Shown here in pieces: positions 18,147 through 26,808 of a stretch of 64,000 nucleotides of DNA. The notes below the pieces were generated by a model, which was not told the DNA's origin, ran no database searches, and saw only the letters and a program-made list of their open reading frames with translations. Source of the stretch: JAJPHU01 sp035553375 (GTDB lineage Bacteria; Planctomycetota; Planctomycetia; Gemmatales; Gemmataceae); contig DATNCY010000187.1 of assembly GCA_035553375.1 (NCBI GenBank), positions 14,645 through 78,644 on the forward strand, given 5' to 3'. The position numbers and the translations under genes are program-made. Numbering within the stretch: the first letter of the stretch is position 1; every line of letters begins with the position of its first letter.

Positions 18147-18368
18147 TCAGATCGAAGGACAAGGAGTTGACGGCGTACTCGGCACGGCGACAGCCGATTC
18201 ACTCGCTCTCTGGATACGCTCCCAGACTTCACGACGATGAATCGACAACTCCGCGGGAGCATCGATTCCCACCCGGACGCGCTCGCCGGATACCTGCAAA
18301 ATGGTCAGGACAATGCCCGCCTCGGGGATCACGATTTGTTCGCCGCACTTGCGGGCCAGCACCAACAT
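18147..18368 (-). CDS. csrA: Carbon storage regulator CsrA
   Basis: This 73-residue protein begins MLVLARKCGEQIVIPE and contains the CsrA core ILQVSGERVRVGIDAP and the helix HRREVWERIQ. CsrA dimers bind GGA motifs in mRNA leaders and control translation. ATG 18368 is preceded by GGAGG at eight bases, a strong site. The first ~55 residues align with the whole CsrA fold and the remainder is a Ser/Pro/Thr-rich tail, as often seen in planctomycete CsrA. A perfect 13-bp hairpin lies about 40-70 bases upstream in the leader. It is followed by the small membrane protein gene. Targets are unknown. Confidence 0.95.
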   Translation of the reverse strand: MLVLARKCGEQIVIPEAGIVLTILQVSGERVRVGIDAPAELSIHRREVWERIQRASESAVAVPSTPSTPCPSI

Positions 18369-18811
18369 GAGTCCATCCTCCGGTGATAAATCAGGAAACG
18401 AGACGCCCTGGAGATCGAACATGAAGCTCGATCTCCAGGGGCGACCCAGGGGATTGACCTTCCCTTCCGACAGGGAGAAGGCGAATCAGACCATCCGACG
18501 CTGGACGATCCGCGGGTGTGAAGATTCGCAGCATGGTGTCCGCGCGGGGGGAGGGTTGGCGAAGTCGCCACACCCCATGCGGGCGTCGGTCGATCTTTTA
18601 TTCTTCCGATAGCAAGTGCCATACCGAAAAACGGTGAATCGCGGGGTGTCGCCCCAACTGTTCACCGATTAGCCGTTTACGTTAAGTGACGTATCTTCGC
18701 TCGTTAAGAGGCTAGAGATAGCTTGGTGAGGATTTTTCCAAGACGGACAGTTTTCGCGCTGGACTCGGCATTCCTCGCCGACGGTATGCGTTGACCAAAC
18801 GAAAAAATCGC
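18369..18811. other. 443-bp intergenic region upstream of csrA
   Basis: The region lies between csrA and the end of the response regulator gene. It contains the csrA ribosome-binding site and a perfect hairpin at 18406-18440. No open frame with coding character and no recognisable promoter was found in the remainder. Confidence 0.6.
18406..18440 (-). promoter_or_regulatory. Hairpin in csrA leader
   Basis: Arms 18406-18418 (CCCTGGAGATCGA) and 18428-18440 are exact reverse complements with a nine-base loop. It lies 38 bases upstream of the csrA start and would be within the csrA mRNA leader if transcription begins further upstream. The stem contains GGA, but the loop does not show the ANGGA loop of a classic CsrA site, so autoregulation is only a possibility. 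Confidence 0.5.
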
Positions 18812-20242
18812 TCATCCTCCCTTGTCCGATTCCGTGACGATCTTATCCACGGCCAGCCCCAGCAGGCGCAGTTTGTGACGCAGCGTTGCCCGGCTAATGC
18901 CGAGTATCTCGCTGGCCTGCTGCTGGTGGCCATGCGTTTGCTGTAAGATTTGCGGCAGCAACACACGCTCGACGGAAGCCAATACCTGACTGTACACGTT
19001 TGACTCGCCGCGTTGCAGCAAGCCCGCGACCAACGTCTGCACATCCGGCAAAACGGCCGGCGAGGACTGCGCCGGTTCGAGCGCTTGGCCGCGCAGGTTG
19101 TCAGGCAGGAACTCCGGCAGCAAAATATGTCCCGAAGCGTTGACCATCGTTTGCTTGATGACACCCTGCAATTCACGCACGTTGCCAGGCCAAAGATAGC
19201 TCTGTAGCAACTCCAGCGCTTCCGGGGCCAGGGCGCGCAGGTCCATCCCTAGTTCGCGGTTGTAGCGGAACAGGAAGTAATGCGCCAGTTCCGCCACATC
19301 GTCGCGCCGTTCACGCAAGGGCGGCACCTGGATGGTCACGACCTTGAGCCGATAGTACAGGTCGGCGCGGAACTGCCCCTCGCCAACCCGTCGCTCCAGG
19401 TCTTGATTGGTCGCCGCCAACACGCGGACGCGCGTTTGCAGCGTCTCGTTGCCGCCCAAGCGCTCAAAACGCTGCTCTTGCAGCAGACGCAGTATTTTCG
19501 CTTGCAGCATCGGCGGCATATCGCCGATTTCGTCGAGGAACAGTGTGCCCCCGTCACACTGCTCGAACTTGCCGATTCGCCGACGATCCGCTCCCGTGAA
19601 GGCACCCTTCTCGTGGCCAAATAGCTCGCTTTCAAGCAACGTCTCGGGAATGGCAGCGCAGTTGATGGCCAGGAACGGTCCATCGGCTCGGGGACTATGC
19701 TGATAGAGAGCGCGAGCAACCAACTCCTTTCCCGCTCCACTTTCTCCCAAAATGAGGACATTCACATCCTGTGGAGCGAGCCGGCCAATCAGCTTGCACA
19801 TCTCTTGCATGGCGCGACTGCGGCCAATGATTTGATCGCCACTCGATTCGGCCGGCAGCACCGCCGGCGTGCGCATGAGCCGCGCCGCGGCGAACGCACG
19901 CTCAAGTACCTGACTGAGCAATTCCAGATTGACCGGCTTGACCAGATAGTCAAACGCGCCCTGTTTCATCGTCTCAATAGCCGTGTCCGCCGTACCGTGA
20001 GCCGTCACGAAGACCACGGGACGTTTCGGATCCAACTGGCGAATATCCTGATACAGTTCCAGCCCGGGGCGATCCGGCAGCTGCAAGTCGAGCAAGACCA
20101 CATCCGGCTGATGTTCCTCCAACTGTCGCCAGCCGTCGGCCGCCGTGCCCGCCGTCAGCACTTCGACGCCATCCGCTTCGTAGACGTAGCGAAACGAGTA
20201 GCGCACGCTCTCTTCATCGTCAATCACCAGCAGCTTCGGCAT
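18812..20242 (-). CDS. NtrC-family sigma-54 response regulator
   Basis: This 476-residue regulator has a receiver domain (IDDEE; phospho-acceptor in VVLLDLQLPD; VTAHGTADTA; conserved Lys in YLVKPVN), a sigma-54 AAA+ domain (IIGRSRAM, Walker A GESGAGKE, the sigma-54 contact loop KGAFTGA, Walker B GGTLFLDEIGDM, WPGNVREL) and a C-terminal Fis-type helix-turn-helix (QQASEILGISRATLRHKLRLLG). It therefore activates sigma-54 promoters when phosphorylated. ATG 20242 gives the normal MPKLLVIDDEE start and overlaps the kinase gene end by 23 bp, so the two are coupled. The divergent otsA promoter region carries a sigma-54 consensus, making otsAB a likely target. Confidence 0.96.
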   Translation of the reverse strand: MPKLLVIDDEESVRYSFRYVYEADGVEVLTAGTAADGWRQLEEHQPDVVLLDLQLPDRPGLELYQDIRQLDPKRPVVFVTAHGTADTAIETMKQGAFDYLVKPVNLELLSQVLERAFAAARLMRTPAVLPAESSGDQIIGRSRAMQEMCKLIGRLAPQDVNVLILGESGAGKELVARALYQHSPRADGPFLAINCAAIPETLLESELFGHEKGAFTGADRRRIGKFEQCDGGTLFLDEIGDMPPMLQAKILRLLQEQRFERLGGNETLQTRVRVLAATNQDLERRVGEGQFRADLYYRLKVVTIQVPPLRERRDDVAELAHYFLFRYNRELGMDLRALAPEALELLQSYLWPGNVRELQGVIKQTMVNASGHILLPEFLPDNLRGQALEPAQSSPAVLPDVQTLVAGLLQRGESNVYSQVLASVERVLLPQILQQTHGHQQQASEILGISRATLRHKLRLLGLAVDKIVTESDKGG

Positions 20243-21725
20243 GAGACTTCTCCTGCGAGGCGGGGGGTAGAGTGATCGTAAAGCGAGCGCCGCCCTCGGA
20301 GCGATTGCCACCGTCGAGATGGCCGCCGTGATCCTCGATGATGCGGCGGCTGATGCACAGTCCCAGGCCCGTGCCGGTCGGCTTGCCGCTGACGAACGGC
20401 GTAAACAGACGCTTCAGCACTTCCGGCGCGATCCCCATTCCGGAGTCGGCCACGTTTAGAATAAGCTCGCATTCCTCTCTCTTCAGTCGCACCTGCAAAC
20501 ATCCTCCCGCCGGCATGGCATCCAGGGCGTTGAGGAAGAGATTGACAAGGACCGCCCGGCACTGCGCGCGGTCCACGTCGGAGGCCACCGGCTGCGGAGG
20601 GCAATCCGTTTCGACCACCACATTTTGTTGGCTGGCGCGCGTACGGACCAGATCGAGCGCTTCCGCCATCACGAGGCGCAGATCGCAGACATCCCTCCGC
20701 AGCGCCGGAGGCCGAGCGAAATCGAGAAATCCTTGCACCGTGTTCTCCAGTCGCACCACCTCGCGATGAACAATTTCGAGATTGTCGCGCGTGAACGGCC
20801 GCGGATTGCGTGCGCGCAGGGCGGCCTCCACCAACATTTTGATCGACATCAACGGGTTGCGAACTTCATGCGCGACGCTGGCGGCCAACTGGCCCAGTGC
20901 CGAAAGTTGCTGCGCATGGATCAACTCGCGTTGCTGCTGTTGGAGTTGCCCCACCATCTCGCGCACGCGCCCCAATACCTGTTCCAGTTGCTGGTTCAGA
21001 TTGCCCGGATCGCCGCTCGGCACGACATGGACGGTGGCCGCCTCCGGGTCGAGATGTTGGACCATGCCTTGAATATGCACACTCAACGATTGCATCGACC
21101 GCGTCAGCCCGCGCGCCATGCTCCAGCCGATGAGCAGTCCACTGGCCGGACCCACGAGGCCCAGAAGCAGCAAAACGATACGCAGAAGGCGGCTCACGCG
21201 CTCACTATCCCGCCGCACCTGATTCATCTGCTCCTTGTTCGCATCGAAATAGCGCGCGCAAGGATCGACCACGGGATGGATGGGATTCTCCGCCGCGAGT
21301 TGCTGGTAGTCTCGTCGAGGTGTCGTTCGCTGGCTCTGCGTGCGGAATTGCTCCTGATAGTGCTGATAAGCGGTGTGAATTTCAGCGACATCGGTTCGTT
21401 CCTCCGGCGTGTAGGCGTAGCGGTCGGCGTCTTGCAGCGCGCGGCGAAACGCTCGATCGTCTGCCTCCAACTCCGCCAGCAAGTCGGCATCGAGGCGGGC
21501 TTGTTGCGGATCGAGCAGGTAGCGGAAAGCGTGGAAACGCAGCTTGCGGAGATTGATCTCCAATTCTTGGGCCGATTCCATGCTGGCCACATTCGACGAC
21601 AGGATGTTCGACAACCCGGTCTGCCAGTGATTGATGCTCCAGGCACTAACCAGGCAGGCACCGAAGAGGATCAATCCAATAACAACCGTCGGAGCGGTCA
21701 CTTGGACGAGTATCCGGCGATCCAT
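20220..21725 (-). CDS. Membrane sensor histidine kinase
   Basis: This protein of about 501 residues has two membrane segments (about residues 8-30 and 185-205) bracketing a helical extracytoplasmic sensor domain. A linker with HAMP-like character follows (SMARGLTRSMQSLSVHI). The HisKA domain has the phospho-acceptor in ASVAHEVRNPLMSIK, and the HATPase has NLFLNALDAMPAGG (N box), ADSGMGIAPE (G1) and GTGLGLCISRRI (G2). The end overlaps the NtrC-type regulator start by 23 bp, so it is the cognate kinase. An alternative ATG at 21740 has a purine run directly against the start codon; 21725 has GGGGGG at better spacing. The signal sensed is unknown. Confidence 0.93.
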   Translation of the reverse strand: MDRRILVQVTAPTVVIGLILFGACLVSAWSINHWQTGLSNILSSNVASMESAQELEINLRKLRFHAFRYLLDPQQARLDADLLAELEADDRAFRRALQDADRYAYTPEERTDVAEIHTAYQHYQEQFRTQSQRTTPRRDYQQLAAENPIHPVVDPCARYFDANKEQMNQVRRDSERVSRLLRIVLLLLGLVGPASGLLIGWSMARGLTRSMQSLSVHIQGMVQHLDPEAATVHVVPSGDPGNLNQQLEQVLGRVREMVGQLQQQQRELIHAQQLSALGQLAASVAHEVRNPLMSIKMLVEAALRARNPRPFTRDNLEIVHREVVRLENTVQGFLDFARPPALRRDVCDLRLVMAEALDLVRTRASQQNVVVETDCPPQPVASDVDRAQCRAVLVNLFLNALDAMPAGGCLQVRLKREECELILNVADSGMGIAPEVLKRLFTPFVSGKPTGTGLGLCISRRIIEDHGGHLDGGNRSEGGARFTITLPPASQEKSHAEAAGD

Positions 21726-21842
21726 CTCCGCACCCCCCATTCCTCTCGGGAATCAACGCGAGCCGGCCAACGTGTCTTCCATCATACCGCGAGGCGGTGA
21801 TGCCGGCAGGTGAAAGGAAGTGCGTGGCAAAAATCCGCGCAA

Positions 21843-21863
21843 CATGGCCTGAAAGTTGCCATG
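21843..21863 (+). promoter_or_regulatory. Candidate activator-binding palindrome upstream of otsA
   Basis: CATGGC (21843-21848) and GCCATG (21858-21863) form an inverted repeat with a nine-base spacer, centred about 92 bp upstream of the sigma-54 -24 element. That distance suits an NtrC-type enhancer site. Six-base arms can arise by chance, so this is tentative. Confidence 0.35.
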
Positions 21864-21944
21864 AACTGTTCCCGTGCGGCTCGCCGTTCTTCGCACAATC
21901 CCGGCGTCTTCTCGCCTGGGAGTACACTGATTCCCCGCGCACAT

Positions 21945-21961
21945 TTGGCACGGCACTTGCT
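21945..21961 (+). promoter_or_regulatory. Sigma-54 promoter for otsAB
   Basis: TTGGCACGGCACTTGCT matches the sigma-54 consensus YTGGCACGRNNNTTGCW at every defined position, with the invariant GG (21947-21948) and GC (21959-21960) correctly spaced. Transcription would start near 21972, 140 bases before otsA. The gene for a sigma-54 activator lies on the other side of this region. Confidence 0.85.
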
Positions 21962-22111
21962 TTAAAGGTATTTTGCTGTGTCGGCGGTGTAAGGTTCCGA
22001 CTCGCTCCTGTTTCGGTTCGATAACGAGGTCGGACTCCACGAAACGAGGGGTTAGCTCCTGAGTAGACTGCGCCCTTCGCCCCTCTTTGACGAACCGGAG
22101 GATTTCACCGC

Positions 22112-23677
22112 ATGCCCTGGACCAAAGAACGCTTGGAGGACGTGGTACGCACGCGACTGGCGGACACACGCCTTATCGTAGTGGCCAACCGCGAGCCTTT
22201 CATTCATGTGCGCAAGGGTGACGGCATTGATTGCATGCGCCCTGCCAGCGGCGTGACAACGGCGCTCGATCCGGTCATGCGAGCTTGCGGCGGCGTTTGG
22301 GTGGCTCACGGCAGCGGCGATGCCGACCGCGTTGTCTGCGATGTCTACGACCGTGTGGCCGTACCTCCCGAGAACCCCAGCTACACGCTCCGCCGCGTCT
22401 GGTTGAGCCGCGAAGAGGAAGAGGGCTATTACTACGGCTTCGCCAACGGCGCACTGTGGCCATTGTGTCATGCCGCCTACATGCGGCCACGCTTTGACGC
22501 CGAACACTGGGACGCTTACGAGCGCGTCAACCGAAAATTCACCAATGCTGTCCTCGAAGAAGTGGACGACGAGCCGGCCATTGTCTTTATCCAGGATTAT
22601 CATTTCGCCCTGCTGCCGCGCATGCTCCGCGAAGCCCGCCCCAACCTGATTCTCGTGCAGTTCTGGCACATTCCCTGGCCCAATCGCGAGGTTTTCCGCG
22701 TCTGTCCCTGGAAGGAGGAAATCCTTGATGGGCTGCTTGGCAACGATCTTCTCGCCTTCCACACGCAATATCATTGCAACAACTTCCTGGAAACGGTGGA
22801 TCACAATCTCGAATCGCGCGTTTGCGCCGAGCGTTTCGCCGTGATACGCCGCGATCGGACGACGTTTGTTCGGCCTCAACCGATCAGCGTCGATCCCGAC
22901 GAGGTGGCCACCCTGACGCCGCCCAATCTCCGGCATGAGGAACGCCGCGTCCGCGAACAACTGCGTGTCGGCGATTTGCCTTTACTTATCGGCGTGGATC
23001 GGGTCGATTATATCAAGGGCATCCCTGAGCGTTTGCGCGCGATCGATCGTCTCCTCACTCTGTACCCGGAATGGAAGGGACGTTTCTGTTTCTTGCAGGT
23101 GGGGGCGCCCAGCCGCGTTCAGATCGATGCCTATCGGGCGCTCAACGAGGAACTGGAAACGCTGGTTCGTGAAATCAACGACCATCACGGCAACGAATCG
23201 TGGTGGCCGATCGTCTTTCTTCACGAACATTACGGAGCGGATAAATTATCCATTCTGTATCGCCTGGCGACGGCGTGCGTCGTCACGTCATTGCATGATG
23301 GAATGAATCTGGTGTGCAAGGAGTTCGTGGCTTCGCGCACGGATGAGCGTGGCGTGCTTGTTCTGTCGGAGTTCACCGGAGCGGCCCGCGAGTTGACGGA
23401 CGCCTTGATCGTCAATCCGTACGCGATCGATCGATTGGCAGAGGCTTACCGGGCCGCCCTGACGATGCCGCCCGGCGAGCAACAGCGGCGCATGCGACGC
23501 ATGCGCCAGCAAGTGGCGGATAACAATATCTATCGCTGGGCCGGCATGCTCCTCTCGGCGGCCGGTAAGTTCGTGGAACCTGAGGGGCCGCGCACTCACT
23601 ATCGCGGCGCACGTCCAATCCACGACGACGGCGTTCCCTTTGTCCCCAAAGGTAAACGTGAACGAACCTCAGCCTGA
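22112..23677 (+). CDS. otsA: Trehalose-6-phosphate synthase
   Basis: This 521-residue GT20 glycosyltransferase transfers glucose from a nucleotide sugar to glucose-6-phosphate. Family motifs include VVANREPF near the N-terminus, GGVWVAHGSGDADR, IQDYHFALLP, HIPWPN, GVDRVDYIKGIPERL, SLHDGMNLVCKEF and VLSEFTGAARELTDA. ATG 22112 has GGAGG upstream. It overlaps the trehalose-phosphatase gene, giving the usual OtsA-OtsB pair for trehalose synthesis (osmotic or desiccation protectant). A sigma-54 promoter lies upstream. The NREPF variant belongs to a divergent OtsA subgroup with a longer N-terminal loop; a related product such as glucosylglycerol phosphate cannot be strictly excluded. Confidence 0.92.
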   Translation: MPWTKERLEDVVRTRLADTRLIVVANREPFIHVRKGDGIDCMRPASGVTTALDPVMRACGGVWVAHGSGDADRVVCDVYDRVAVPPENPSYTLRRVWLSREEEEGYYYGFANGALWPLCHAAYMRPRFDAEHWDAYERVNRKFTNAVLEEVDDEPAIVFIQDYHFALLPRMLREARPNLILVQFWHIPWPNREVFRVCPWKEEILDGLLGNDLLAFHTQYHCNNFLETVDHNLESRVCAERFAVIRRDRTTFVRPQPISVDPDEVATLTPPNLRHEERRVREQLRVGDLPLLIGVDRVDYIKGIPERLRAIDRLLTLYPEWKGRFCFLQVGAPSRVQIDAYRALNEELETLVREINDHHGNESWWPIVFLHEHYGADKLSILYRLATACVVTSLHDGMNLVCKEFVASRTDERGVLVLSEFTGAARELTDALIVNPYAIDRLAEAYRAALTMPPGEQQRRMRRMRQQVADNNIYRWAGMLLSAAGKFVEPEGPRTHYRGARPIHDDGVPFVPKGKRERTSA

Positions 23678-24455
23678 AGTCCTGATGTCCTTGCTGGGAG
23701 CTTATCATTCCGGCGAGAAGTTGGTGATGCTGTTCGATTATGATGGCACGCTGACGCCGATCGTCGAATTTCCCTGGCTGGCCAAGCTGGAGCCGCGGAC
23801 GCGCGATATGCTGGCTCAATTCACCGTGCTGCCGCGCGTGCATGTCGGCGTCGTCAGCAGTCGGCGACTCGAAGAAGTCGAGCAGATGGTTGCTATTCCC
23901 GGTTTATTTTACAGCGGCAATAGCGGAATCGAGGTAAAGCTCAAGGACGCCACGCTCGTCCATCCCGCCGCCGCCCAGGGCGCTCCGCTGATCGACGAGA
24001 TGGCGCGCCGGCTCGCCGCCATTGAGGAGGTTTACCCAGGAGCCTGGGTTGAACATAAGCGCTACGGCTTCACCGTTCATTATCGCGGTGTCGCCCCGTC
24101 GCTGGCCGAGGAAGCCCATGCGCGTATTCTGAGTTTTCTGGAGCGCTGGACGAGTCAGTTGCGCATCGTCGAGGGGCCGCTCGCTGTCGAGGTCACGGTG
24201 GCGGGAACGTGGACCAAGGGCGACGCCGTACGCAAAATCATGGAGCATGTCGGCGAACCGGCGTTCGTCTGCTACGCGGGTGACGCGGACAACGACGCGG
24301 ACGCCTTTCGGTTGGTGACCTCGCGGGGAGGCATTGCGTTGGGCGTCGGCCCGCTGGCCCCCCCCGGCGCCGCCCAGTTTGATGATCCCAATGGTTTGGT
24401 AGATTGGCTCGACGAGATACTTCAGGCGCTGGCAACCGAAACCGTGGAAACGTGA
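23658..24455 (+). CDS. otsB: Trehalose-6-phosphate phosphatase
   Basis: This HAD-superfamily phosphatase of about 265 residues removes phosphate from trehalose-6-phosphate. Motif I is FDYDGTLTPIV, motif II is GVVSSRR, the TPP-specific GNSGIEV follows, and motif IV is YAGDADNDADAF. The start is uncertain: GTG 23658 follows AAAGG and overlaps the otsA end, while ATG 23685 would leave an eight-base gap. Either start keeps the DYDGT motif. It completes trehalose synthesis with the gene just upstream and must be cotranscribed with it. A family-A palindrome follows at 24468. Confidence 0.92.
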   Translation: MNEPQPEVLMSLLGAYHSGEKLVMLFDYDGTLTPIVEFPWLAKLEPRTRDMLAQFTVLPRVHVGVVSSRRLEEVEQMVAIPGLFYSGNSGIEVKLKDATLVHPAAAQGAPLIDEMARRLAAIEEVYPGAWVEHKRYGFTVHYRGVAPSLAEEAHARILSFLERWTSQLRIVEGPLAVEVTVAGTWTKGDAVRKIMEHVGEPAFVCYAGDADNDADAFRLVTSRGGIALGVGPLAPPGAAQFDDPNGLVDWLDEILQALATETVET

Positions 24456-24467
24456 TCGTCGGAGGGT

Positions 24468-24520
24468 GCCAGCCCGCAGTGCCAGCAAGGGAACGTCCCT
24501 TGCTGGCGCTGCGGGCTGGC
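24468..24520. repeat. Family-A palindrome between convergent genes
   Basis: Arms 24468-24492 and 24496-24520 pair along 25 bases with a single mismatched pair region in the core (AGTGCCAGCAAGGGA variant). It lies between otsB (+) and the VOC gene (-), where it could act as a bidirectional terminator. Confidence 0.9.
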
Positions 24521-24545
24521 AAGATGAAGGTTTGTCCGCTCGTTC

Positions 24546-24995
24546 TTATCCAGGTGCCTTGCTCGGATCGAAGTCGGCTACGTTGGTAGCGAAAAACCAC
24601 CGATGACCGTCCGGATCCTCAAGCGTACATTGTCGATCACCGTAGAACTGGTCTACGGGCGCACTGACTACCTTGGCCCCCGCCGCGACGGCGCGGGCGT
24701 ACAACGCATCCACATCTTCGCAATACACGTACAGTCCGACCGGCGAGGCGACCCCGGTCGTCACCGGTGCCTTGTACGCGCATTCGTCCTTCGTGTGTTC
24801 GGGACCGAACATAATCATCGCCTCACGCCACACCATCTCGACATGCCCGGTCTTTCCATCTGGGCCGGGCATCGCGAAGCGTTTCTCGAAGCCGAACGCC
24901 CTCTGATAAAAATCGATGGCCGCGTCGGCGTCCTTCACGGTCAGATACGGACTCAGCCACGGAGTTCCCTGTAGTTTCGCCGGTCGTTTGGACAT
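24546..24995 (-). CDS. VOC-superfamily protein (glyoxalase/bleomycin-resistance fold)
   Basis: This 149-residue protein has the two beta-alpha-beta-beta-beta modules of the VOC fold: YLTVKDADAAIDFYQRAFGF and later VYCEDVDALYARAVAAGAKV, ending FYGDRQCTLEDPDGHRWFFAT, the typical C-terminal metal-ligand segment. ATG 24995 follows AGGAGG at seven bases. It resembles the PhnB-like/YciE group of 'glyoxalase family' proteins. Catalytic activity is not predictable from the fold. It converges with otsB and appears monocistronic. Confidence 0.85.
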   Translation of the reverse strand: MSKRPAKLQGTPWLSPYLTVKDADAAIDFYQRAFGFEKRFAMPGPDGKTGHVEMVWREAMIMFGPEHTKDECAYKAPVTTGVASPVGLYVYCEDVDALYARAVAAGAKVVSAPVDQFYGDRQCTLEDPDGHRWFFATNVADFDPSKAPG

Positions 24996-25102
24996 ACCGC
25001 GTCCTCCTTCAGTAAAAATAGATGCAGCGAGCGAACCGGCCGAAAATACCTCGTATCTGAACAAATGTCAAGGCTTGATTGTTCATCGCCAAGGAGTTGA
25101 GC

Positions 25103-26710
25103 ATGCGCATTCGACCGACAATGCTTCTACTGTTTGTAACCCCCGTCGCGCTTGCGGTCGCCGCCGCCTACATTCAGTGGGGCGTGTGGGGTCTGCCCAC
25201 TCTCCATGAGCCGCCCGAACTCCCCTTCACTCCCGGCGACGCCTTCCCGGCCTGGATGCGCATCACGCATTACATCAACCTTTTCTTCATGATTCTGCTC
25301 ATCCGCAGCGGATTGCAGATTCTTGCCGATCACCCTCGCTTGTACTGGAATGTCCATTGCACGCCGGGCACGGAATGGCTGCGGCTGACGCCGGTGGAAG
25401 TGCCGCGCGATCGGCTCTACACTGCCAAGGATGATGCGCGGCATCTGTCGCCCTGGATCGGCCTGCCGGGCTATCGGCACACCATCGGCATGGCTCGCCA
25501 TTGGCATTTCCTCAGCATCCTCTTCTGGGTCGGCAACGGCGTCGTCTTCGTGGTGATGTTGTTTTGCACCGAGCAATGGCGACGTTTGATACCAACTTCG
25601 TGGCATATCATTCCCGAAGCATGGTCCGTCTTCGTCCACTACACCACCTTCCATATGCCGCCGGGAGAGAACACGTTCTATCGTTACAACGCCCTGCAAC
25701 AGTTAGCCTACTTCTCGGCCGTCTTCATCCTCGCGCCGCTGGCGATTCTGACGGGGCCGTCGATGTCGCCGGCCTTGACCAATCGCTTTCCGTGGTATCC
25801 GAAGCTGCCAGCGAATCGGCAGGTTGGCCGGTCGCTGCACTTTTTGATTCTGTGCGCCTTCATCGGTTTCATCATTCCCCACGTCACGATGGTTGTCCTC
25901 ACCGGCTTTGGCCGCAACATGAACCACATCGTCGTCGGCACCGAAGACAGCGCCAGCGCCGATCCGCGCGGCCTGTACCTGGGCTTTCTGGGCATCGCCG
26001 TCATCATCGCGGTGAACGCCTTCGCCAACTGGATCGCCTGGAAGCATCCGCGCGTCGTGCAGCACGTCGCCAAGTTGATCGTGACGCCGATCATGGCCTA
26101 TCTGCTTGATCGCGTCGCTCCAGTGGCCGAGTTTCGCCGCGAGGACATCTCACCCTTTTTCTGGCCCAACGGCAAACTGCCCACCAGCGACGAATGGAAG
26201 GAATTATCCGCCGGCGGCTTCCGCGATTATCGATTGAAAGTCCACGGTTTGGTCGAGAACCCTGTCGAATTATCGCTTGACGACATCAAGGCGATGGCCA
26301 AGCGAACGCAAATCACGCTGCACCACTGTATTCAGGGCTGGTCGGGCATTGCCGAATGGGGAGGACTGCCGATGGCCGAACTGATCGCGCTGGTTCGGCC
26401 GAAGCCGAATGCACACGTCGCGGTGTTCTATTCCTTTGGCGAAGGGCTTGAAGGCGGTGCCTATTACGATAGTCATTCGCTCAAGAATCTGCTGCACATT
26501 CATAGTCTGCTGGCCTACGAAATGAATTATCAACCGCTCAATGAGGTGCATGGCGCACCGCTGCGCTTGCGCGTCGAGAACCAACTTGGCTTTAAGATGG
26601 TAAAGTGGATACGGGCGATCGAGTTCGTCGAAAGCGCCGCGTCCTTCGGCCAGGGCGAGGGCGGTTATAACGAAGACCACGAATATTTCGGCGAGTTGGC
26701 TAACATTTAA
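25103..26710 (+). CDS. Membrane protein fused to molybdopterin-dependent oxidoreductase domain
   Basis: This 535-residue protein joins an N-terminal multi-spanning region (about five or six helices over residues 1-340, with conserved His such as MRITHYINLFF, RHWHFLSILF and HYTTFHMPPG, consistent with b-type haem ligands) to a C-terminal sulfite-oxidase-family molybdopterin domain (residues about 370-520). The domain has YRLKVHGLVENPVELSLDDI and the Moco-ligand Cys in LHHCIQGWSGIAEWGG. In the MsrPQ (YedYZ) system the two parts are separate proteins and the Moco subunit is exported. Here they are one chain and no Tat signal is visible. GGAG precedes ATG 25103. Substrate is unknown. Confidence 0.85.
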   Translation: MRIRPTMLLLFVTPVALAVAAAYIQWGVWGLPTLHEPPELPFTPGDAFPAWMRITHYINLFFMILLIRSGLQILADHPRLYWNVHCTPGTEWLRLTPVEVPRDRLYTAKDDARHLSPWIGLPGYRHTIGMARHWHFLSILFWVGNGVVFVVMLFCTEQWRRLIPTSWHIIPEAWSVFVHYTTFHMPPGENTFYRYNALQQLAYFSAVFILAPLAILTGPSMSPALTNRFPWYPKLPANRQVGRSLHFLILCAFIGFIIPHVTMVVLTGFGRNMNHIVVGTEDSASADPRGLYLGFLGIAVIIAVNAFANWIAWKHPRVVQHVAKLIVTPIMAYLLDRVAPVAEFRREDISPFFWPNGKLPTSDEWKELSAGGFRDYRLKVHGLVENPVELSLDDIKAMAKRTQITLHHCIQGWSGIAEWGGLPMAELIALVRPKPNAHVAVFYSFGEGLEGGAYYDSHSLKNLLHIHSLLAYEMNYQPLNEVHGAPLRLRVENQLGFKMVKWIRAIEFVESAASFGQGEGGYNEDHEYFGELANI

Positions 26711-26737
26711 GAGACGCTGACGAAATAACTTCTCGTT

Positions 26738-26790
26738 TGGCGGCTTTGTGTTTCGCGCGAAGCACGCCAAGCCGCAAGCGGGGAGACGAT
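26738..26790. repeat. Imperfect intergenic hairpin
   Basis: TTGGCGGCTTTGTG pairs imperfectly with CACGCCAAGCCGC across a short loop, between the Moco gene and tal-pgi. A similar element is present at 57323. Confidence 0.5.
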
Positions 26791-26808
26791 TTCTGGGAGA
26801 CAGACCCC

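Larger units (their letters stand above)
21741..22111. other. 371-bp divergent regulatory region between kinase gene and otsA
   Basis: No gene is seen here. The region separates the minus-strand kinase/regulator operon from plus-strand otsAB. It holds a full-consensus sigma-54 promoter (21945-21961), a candidate upstream palindrome (21843-21863) and an otsA leader of about 140 bases ending in GGAGG. Confidence 0.75.

Noticed and set aside
20625..21800. Plus-strand open frame of 391 codons over the histidine kinase
   Set aside because: Antisense to a kinase with complete HisKA and HATPase motifs; the translated product has no recognisable domain.
22052..22960. Minus-strand open frame of 302 codons
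   Set aside because: Antisense to otsA, whose GT20 motifs are complete.
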